64,000 bases of DNA from Sipunculus nudus (taxonomy: Eukaryota > Annelida > Sipuncula > Golfingiida > Sipunculidae). The translations under genes were made by a program, and so were the position numbers. Within the stretch, counting starts at the first letter, position 1. Every line of letters starts with the position of its first letter. Of this stretch, positions 59,001 through 64,000 are shown piece by piece. A model generated the notes under the pieces. It was not told the DNA's origin, did not search any database, and saw nothing but the letters and a program-made list of their open reading frames with translations. The stretch is from NCBI GenBank assembly GCA_026874595.1, contig CM049322.1, positions 30,877,340 to 30,941,339 of the forward strand, read 5' to 3'.

Positions 59001-62000
59001 CTTGTAGATGTATTTATTTCTATCTGTATTGGTAACAAAACTCTAGAGCCCAGGTTAACAGATAGTCCTTGCTGTCAAACTATCTAGCAACAGCTACTAT
59101 ATATACATATATAGGATCTGTTGGTTGCCTACCATCAAGTGCAGTTCTACTAGCAGGCAAGATATCCTCACATAACACTTGGACATGTGTTCAAAGCAAC
59201 TATTATTCCATAACTACGTCGCAGTGTATCGATAGACTCCTGGCATCTGAAATAGCCACCGAGGAGTAACTGTCATACCTCAAACCTAGACTAAATCTTA
59301 CTGTTTCTTTCATAACATCACCTAATTGACTAATTCTTTTTCATTACACGAATGGATAACACGTTCTTGTAATTGTTTCATTCTGTCCCCTGTCCCTGTT
59401 GAAAGAAAAACTATTATGAGAAGTCTAAAATGTTTAACATTTGAAATGACAATAAAGATAATCTTATCTTTCTTACATTGACAGAACGCCAGCCAGCACC
59501 CTCAATCAGCGTCACCAACTCCCCTTTGACAGAAGGAGACAGAGCCGTGGTTATCTGTACACCCGGTCGGGCTGGAGAGACCATCCTTCAGTACGATTTC
59601 AGAAGATCAGACGGTGGGGACCTCAGAGGGGACGTCAACCAGGGAAGGCTCACTATAGACCAGACTGTGAGGGATGATCAGGGGAATTACAGCTGTCGTG
59701 TCAGAACACGGGCGGGTTATTCACCATGGAGTTGGAATGTCTCACTGGAGGTCGATTGTGAGTACAGACTCTTTACCTGAGAGCCATATTGGTGTACCGT
59801 TTCGTCAAATTGACAGTCATTTTCATGCCTGTCAAATTGGCTTTTTCATGTCCGAAACATGAGAGGCCCTATAATGATATTGGGACTAAAGGTTTATTAA
59901 GACATAACCAGTGGTTAGACGGCGTACTTACTTTAATATAAGGCCTAGGATAGGAAGGCTTAAGGTTGCCTTATAGATAGATGTCAGTATAGGTGTTTTG
60001 CATGTGTAACTACTGCAGACGGTGATCATGAAAAGAGGTTTTTTTTTCTCTAGGGGTCTTGAGTGTGAGGTCTATAGGGTGGTTGTATAGCCCTATTTTA
60101 TATGATAGCATTACCAAGTAGAAAAGGTGTCATTTGCGTGATGATCATGTGGTGATCTTAGATGTATCAAAGTGTATCTGACAATATGTTGTTACAATTG
60201 CACTTTTACAGAAAAACTGATAAACAAAATATTATCAAAAATACATTCATAAGCAGTCACATTAAACGAAATTTTATTGCTTCATTTTACCATAGGTAAG
60301 CACATATTTGATTATTCAAAATTAATTAAAAACTACAGTTGAAGTAAGGAAAAGTAATTCACTTCTATTTCCTGCAATAAACAACCTGAAGCAAACTTGA
60401 TGTAATCGGACGATGGTTCTCAGAGGGCCCCGCAGAGTGAATTGGTGTATAGTGAAACTTGTCTTAAACCAACCTGTATAATAAGGCATATTTTTTTGCA
60501 TGAAAGAAATCACCGATTGTGCTCTGGGAGCCATATTGAAAATTTTAGCGGGTCTGAAAACTGATAAGGACGGAGCCCTCCTTAGCACCAATCATTCCTT
60601 TGAGTTGCAGAGAGTTGAAATATATTCTCTTAGGGATATCGTGCGCAAGAAAATCACCGATTGTGTTCTTGCAGCCATATTGAATTTTCTGCGGGGACTG
60701 AAATTCGATAGGGACGGACCCCTCCAAGGCATCAATCATCCCTGTGGATTTGAGTAGAAAACATCTTGTTCTCTTTGGGATATCGCGTGTGAAAACAAGC
60801 GTCACTGACGGACGGAGAGACGGACTTTCTCCATAGGTCTGTAATTCAATAGGTCTGGAGCCCTCGTATGCTCCAATCATTGTTGTGAATTTGGGAAAGC
60901 TGAAGGATGTTTTTGTCGAGTTATCATGCACGAAAGAAATCAGCGATTGGGCTCTGGCGGCCATATTAAATTCCGACAGGTCTGTAATTCAATAGGTCTA
61001 GAGCACTGATATGTACTAATCATCCCTGTGAATTTGGGACAGCTAAAATATGTTGTTGGTGAGTTATCGAGCGCGAAACAAAGTGTCACTGACGGAAGGA
61101 CGGAAGTACGGTACGACGGAAAGACGGTCTGACGCGGTGATCACTATAGGCCACCGCTTGTCCAGCGGGGCCCTAATAACACACAGTGGGCCTGTATCTA
61201 TTGCCTGGGTCCCAAGTACTTAAGCTGAAAGAAATCCATGTTGGAAGTACTAACGAGGAAATTCTCAGGTAAAAGGGGCCATAGTTTCCATGGGAGCCAA
61301 TTTTATGAGAAATACAATTATTTCGGTTAATTAAACACAATATAAACCAATATGTGACTGTCAAATTTCTATGATAGGGTGGGAGATAGAAAGAAAAAAA
61401 AACTATACTCTTGCCTCCCTTGAAATTTTAGCTATTGGGGTGGGGTGAAGGTGTTGTCTTATTAAATAATAGATCGAATTCCACTTGCACATGTCCAGTC
61501 TCGTTCGACAGCACGAAGGCTCCGCATGGAACCTGACGAAAGCCATACATGTACAATATGATCAATTGATTTACAAGATAATGTCAATAAGGTTCTAGAA
61601 GAAAATGGAAAGGCCATAGTATTAACTGTTGAGTAAGCATTATTATCAGTAATTATATTATTGTACATATTTTCGATTACCCCAAACGGGACGGCCTGGA
61701 AAAATTTCGATGTGCCTTGTGTCTGGGGCGAACAACAACACTATGAGGTATGAAGAACTTTGCCGAGCTGCTTCGTTTATATGCAAATACCCACTCAGGT
61801 GAACGCGGTTTAAGACTCTTTTTAGCTCTGAAGGAGGTTGAACCTCAGTGAGCTTCATTAATATGCATACATCCAATATGTATGCCTTTTAACTAGTCCA
61901 GGTTTAAACCGACGCTGAGTATACTACCGCAAGTCAGTCGACAAAACCCCGACTAACTAGGCTAAATAGGCTAAATAGCGTACTAACTTTATTCTAGCTC

Positions 62001-62588
62001 AGCTTACGGGCCGAGGAGTTTAGGTTATAGATGTGCATGTACACCTGAAACATGATATTTTGATGTGGTTTCTGTGCATTGTTCATTTTAAACATGATTT
62101 TCTCCATTCAAATATTTGAAAGCAAGATGCCGATGATCATTATGAATCTAATCCAAGTTTACTTGAACATTTTTCCAGTTATACCAGTTTTCACATAAAA
62201 ATAAGATTGTTATTGTTACCTTCTGTTTTTTTCGCATCACTTTGCATATGTTTTATTGATTTCTATATACCATGAATTTTATTTACAAATATAAAAGATC
62301 CGCCTGACAGCGTATCTATCACCGGATACACGAACGGCACCACCCTGTACTCTGATGATGACGTAACACTCACCTGTACAGCTGTTGGAGGGAGGCCTCA
62401 CGCTGTATCTGTTGGGTGGAACTGTTTAAATAAAGGTAGTGGTAATGGTACAGCGATCCCTGGGGGCAGGCATAACAGCTTCACTACCAAAGTCAAGAAG
62501 ACTTGGCATGGACAACTGTGTACCTGTACAGCCTGGCAGAGGAGGAACCAGGGGCCTTTCACAGCAAGTGTCTTCTTCACAGTCTCAT
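51607..62588 (+). CDS. Ig-superfamily gene, four coding exons, 3' incomplete
   Basis: Coding exons 51,607-51,658 (signal peptide), 52,650-52,991 (V-like), 59,485-59,757 (Ig) and 62,298-62,588 (Ig). Every junction is phase 1 and every donor is GT with AG acceptors, the usual pattern for Ig-domain exons. The inferred product is secreted or type I membrane, with an N-terminal signal peptide and at least three Ig domains; the last donor (GTGAGT, 62,589) shows that the gene continues beyond the window. Function is unknown: a cell-adhesion or immune receptor is likely for this architecture. Candidate 5'-UTR exons lie at cassette C, and related leaders at A and B. Confidence 0.8.
51876..51937. repeat. 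TA and GTAT microsatellite
   Basis: A TA tract running into GTAT repeats. Confidence 0.9.
51986..52050 (+). repeat. tRNA-like SINE fragment
   Basis: GATTGGAACGCCGGACTTG followed by CTGGATTCGCATCCCGC, a good box B-like sequence. The box A side is degraded. Confidence 0.4.
52086..52131. repeat. TA microsatellite
   Basis: About 46 bases of TA repeats. Confidence 0.95.
52229..52370. repeat. Inverted ~50-bp arms flanking the ribozyme
   Basis: The left arm (52,229-52,278) reads 'gaatcaaattt...gtagtttcgtgcaac'. The right arm (52,315-52,363) is its imperfect reverse complement. The left arm is therefore a 3'-half copy of the hammerhead unit in inverse orientation. Confidence 0.8.
52289..52345 (+). 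ncRNA. Type I hammerhead ribozyme
   Basis: All conserved parts are present in order. Helix I 5' UUAC is at 52,292-52,295, CUGAUGA at 52,296-52,302, and helix II GUGCAA/UUGCAC (6 bp) at 52,303-52,308 and 52,315-52,320. GAAA is at 52,321-52,324, with a 2-bp helix III AC/GU (52,324-52,325 with 52,332-52,333). The cleavage triplet GUC ends at 52,334 and helix I 3' GUAA is at 52,335-52,338. GUC/GAC (52,289-52,291 with 52,343-52,345) extends helix I past an internal loop. A tiny helix III is typical of hammerheads in Penelope-like elements and retrozymes. No such element's protein is present here. Confidence 0.85.
52390..52470 (+). pseudogene. Truncated duplicate of the V-like exon start
   Basis: 'agcagacacctacatggtaa' through 'caatagtgatggcagtac' matches 52,667-52,745 with few changes (for example AGA for AAA, GAT for GGT). 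It breaks off into a TA microsatellite at about 52,480 and has TA repeats at 52,372-52,387 on its other side. Confidence 0.9.
52482..52538. repeat. TA / GTATAT microsatellite
   Basis: TA repeats running into TATATG-type repeats. Confidence 0.9.
52650..52991 (+). CDS. Ig gene exon: V-like immunoglobulin domain
   Basis: 342 nt, phase 1 in and out, acceptor TTGTGCAG, donor GGTAATG. The domain has the first Ig cysteine in GRVTCQI, the core Trp in VTWERQ and the second cysteine in NHTCRV. N-glycosylation sequons occur at NGTS and NHT. The expected D-x-A/G-x-Y-x-C motif is replaced by DPDQANHTC, with His at the Tyr position. The mature protein would begin near QQIASVADTY. A truncated copy of its first ~80 bases lies at 52,390-52,470. 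Confidence 0.85.
53023..53079. repeat. TA microsatellite just inside the intron
   Basis: About 57 bases of TA repeats, some 30 bases after the V-exon donor. Confidence 0.95.
53080..56850. other. Intron of the Ig gene, no exon recognised
   Basis: Part of a 6.5-kb intron. About 53,940-54,690 has repeated 'cacgatcat' motifs and ends in a sequence whose reverse complement is CTAATGCTGCGTTTACATTA, reminiscent of DNA-transposon ends. No Ig exon is seen. Confidence 0.45.
56858..57450. repeat. Recent 299-bp tandem duplication
   Basis: 'caatatatacagagagcattatg' starts both copies, 299 bases apart (ATGs at 56,878 and 57,177). Only a handful of differences are seen over ~270 bases. Each copy has an open stretch beginning MPAYA, but 299 is not a multiple of 3 and copy 2 has gained a stop; coding is not supported. 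Confidence 0.9.
57455..59480. other. Rest of the intron, no exon recognised
   Basis: AT-rich; no Ig-type frame flanked by phase-1 splice sites was found. Confidence 0.4.
59485..59757 (+). CDS. Ig gene exon: second Ig domain
   Basis: 273 nt, phase 1 in and out. The acceptor is TTACATTGACAG and the donor GTGAGT. It starts ERQPAPSISV and has TEGDRAVVICTPG (first Cys), then LTIDQTVRDDQGNYSCRV, the classic D-x-G-x-Y-x-C around the second Cys. The Trp of strand C is replaced (ILQYDFRRSDG). It ends WNVSLEVD, running straight into the next domain. Confidence 0.88.
60490..61176 (+). mobile_element. Pearl/Helentron-like tandem array, about 143-bp units
   Basis: Units begin near 60,499, 60,643, 60,785, 60,928 and 61,070 with GCACGAAAGAAATCACCGATTG-like or GCGCGAAACAAAGTGTCACTG variants. 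Two units pass into GACGGACGG tracts (60,807 and 61,090). The right end has a hairpin GGCCACCGC / GCGGGGCC (61,149-61,171) directly followed by CTAA, which fits a Helitron-type 3' end. It lies in the intron between Ig domains 2 and 3. Confidence 0.65.
61180..62297. other. Intron sequence, nothing further recognised
   Basis: Non-coding DNA between the array and the third Ig exon. Confidence 0.4.
62298..62588 (+). CDS. Ig gene exon: third Ig domain with extra cysteines
   Basis: 291 nt, phase 1 in and out. It starts YPPDSVSITGYTNGTTL, then DDVTLTCTAVGGRP (first Cys) and VGWNCLNK (strand C Trp followed by an extra Cys). QLCTCTAWQ has two cysteines where one is usual. The two extra cysteines could form a second disulphide. 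Sequons NGT occur twice. The C2-like spacing resembles nephrin/CD80-type domains. A donor GTGAGT follows. Confidence 0.87.
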
Positions 62589-64000
62589 GTGAGTTAAAAC
62601 AGATATCTCAAATCATGAGGGAAGTAAGGCAGTTTTGTAGAAAGACGTTCTTGTGATATTTGGTATGAACGCACGAACATTTCCTGGTTGTAAAGGCCAG
62701 ACAGTTTGAATGTCCCGGGTGCATAGGAGACCACATCGAGGTAAGGAGAATATGACCTTATCTGACTCAAGCGTACGCTGTATAAGCAGCGGCAACGCTA
62801 CGCTCAACTATTCGCTGCACTACCCGCTGCATTAAACCACGGTTGCCGGTCAGGTTTGGCCACCAGACGGTGCTATCTCTATGGAATTCCCCCAGCGTTA
62901 TATTTAACCAAACACATTGCAGATATCACCAGCACAAACGGAAGTTTTCCACTGGTGTGGAAAGCGCTTGGTATCACAGACTTTTTTACACCCCCATTGT
63001 AATACACACGGTGCAGTCGTCAGCTTTCAAGTTTGTCATAAAGTTTAGTAGTGTTCACTTATTTATCATTTAATTTTGCCCATGTTTAGAGCGTACACCC
63101 CACAGAAAATCTCTGTGCATGTGCTTAAATTTCGTTCTGCAGTACGAGAATTGAACCCTGGAAATGTCAAACTTATAATAAATATCAATTTGTTTAATTT
63201 GACAGACAAGTCGTCAATTTCTCTACTATATATAGCGATACCATATGTTACATTTTGGCGGGAGGAGTTATCCTCTTGTAAACGCCCACGTGATATCGTT
63301 TCTGCGGTAGATTTCGACAAAACCGAACTTCTAAAACTATGAAAATGAACGGTGGGACAGAGATTTAACGACGATAATTATATAAGCTGTAAAGTTTCGC
63401 CTTTGGTAAGATTTTACATGCGAATAAGACGACAAAATATTCATAATCCATACTCGATCTCATCATATTTGCAGAAAACTCGTCTAAAGCTATGTGTAAG
63501 GGGATGTCTGTTCAAATGAAACTCCCCGAAAATTCTCCGACTCCATGTCAATTTTCCGATTCTTAGGAAATCACTGACCTCGCTTCATGCCCGTGCAACA
63601 GGCATTTGTAGGGCCAGAAAACGATCTTAATTTATTTTAAAGAATGATCAATTATATCACATCAGCAGACAGAAGTGAAAGTATTTATTGATGTTAAATG
63701 TTGCACGAATTCCTATGTTATTAACCATCTGAAAACGATCAAAAACCGCACAAATATGAGATTGTTGAACGAAATTGACGGTTGTCTGCTTTTGCCAGTA
63801 TTAGTAGGTGAATTTTTCAACAAAATTGCATGCGTCGCTGTGTTTTTCTTTAGGGTCGGTCGCGTAACTGGAAACAAAGAACTATTTTTTTTTGCCGTGC
63901 CCTCCGGCATTTCTTGGACGAATATTCATTTTGAAATAATATGAAGAAACCATCCTTCATGATTTTGAGATTTGAAGTGCACTCCCCCGGTAGTGCGAGT
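62589..64000. other. Intron after the third Ig exon, no exon found
   Basis: Candidate acceptors (e.g. 'catatttgcag' at about 63,474) would create an immediate stop when entered in phase 1, so no next exon is called. Confidence 0.4.

Noticed and set aside
60499-61170. CRISPR-like regular repeats
   Set aside because: Units are contiguous ~143-bp tandem repeats without unique spacers, in a eukaryotic genome.
63076-63342. 88-residue frame after the third Ig exon
   Set aside because: No cysteine spacing of an Ig domain and no phase-1 acceptor at its start.

Overview
This is a repeat-dominated, intron-rich stretch of an invertebrate nuclear genome, most likely a mollusc and probably a bivalve. 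The reasons are: many non-LTR retrotransposon relics; a BEL/Pao LTR-element relic; a SINE with the TCTCCGG-TTTCCTC core typical of molluscan SINEs; two arrays of ~140-bp tandem units closed by GACGG/GACA tracts, an architecture known from bivalve 'pearl'/Helentron-type elements; many TA microsatellites; and one multi-exon immunoglobulin-superfamily gene with long introns. Nothing here is bacterial. The species assignment is inference.

Layout. 0-14.4 kb: two decayed LINE fragments (0.1-1.5 and 2.9-3.7 kb), tandem tRNA-like SINE units (1.7-2.2 kb), a large imperfect inverted repeat (arms 3.8-5.1 and 7.55-8.5 kb), and a nearly full-length but broken CR1/L2-group LINE on the minus strand (14.4 to 8.9 kb) whose ORF1 has PHD and SGNH-esterase domains. 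14.5-19.6 kb: no gene recognised; a clustered interspersed repeat at 17-18.5 kb. 19.6-24.4 kb: a Tx1/L1-type LINE with one uninterrupted 1258-residue endonuclease-RT frame. 25-30.3 kb: more of the same repeat family, interrupted by a ~1-kb TTAA-flanked piggyBac-like MITE, then a SINE and a pearl-like tandem array. 30.3-32.8 kb: a LINE fragment and a BEL/Pao gag-protease relic. 37.3-38.5 kb: a possible THAP-tail frame facing a broken SAP/SWIM-zinc-finger gene. 41.3-50.2 kb: a promoter/leader cassette present three times (A, B, C). 50.1-62.6 kb: an Ig-domain gene on the plus strand, with signal-peptide exon, V-like exon and two further Ig exons, all joined in phase 1, continuing past the window.

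The best candidates for undescribed biology are: (1) a complete type I hammerhead ribozyme at 52,289-52,345 in the first coding intron of the Ig gene, facing a truncated inverted copy of itself; (2) the triplicated 5'-UTR/leader cassette upstream of the Ig gene, which would allow alternative promoters or marks lost tandem paralogues; and (3) interspersed repeats that carry CTCF-like and DR1 nuclear-receptor-like motifs. All calls come from reading the sequence; no database search was run.
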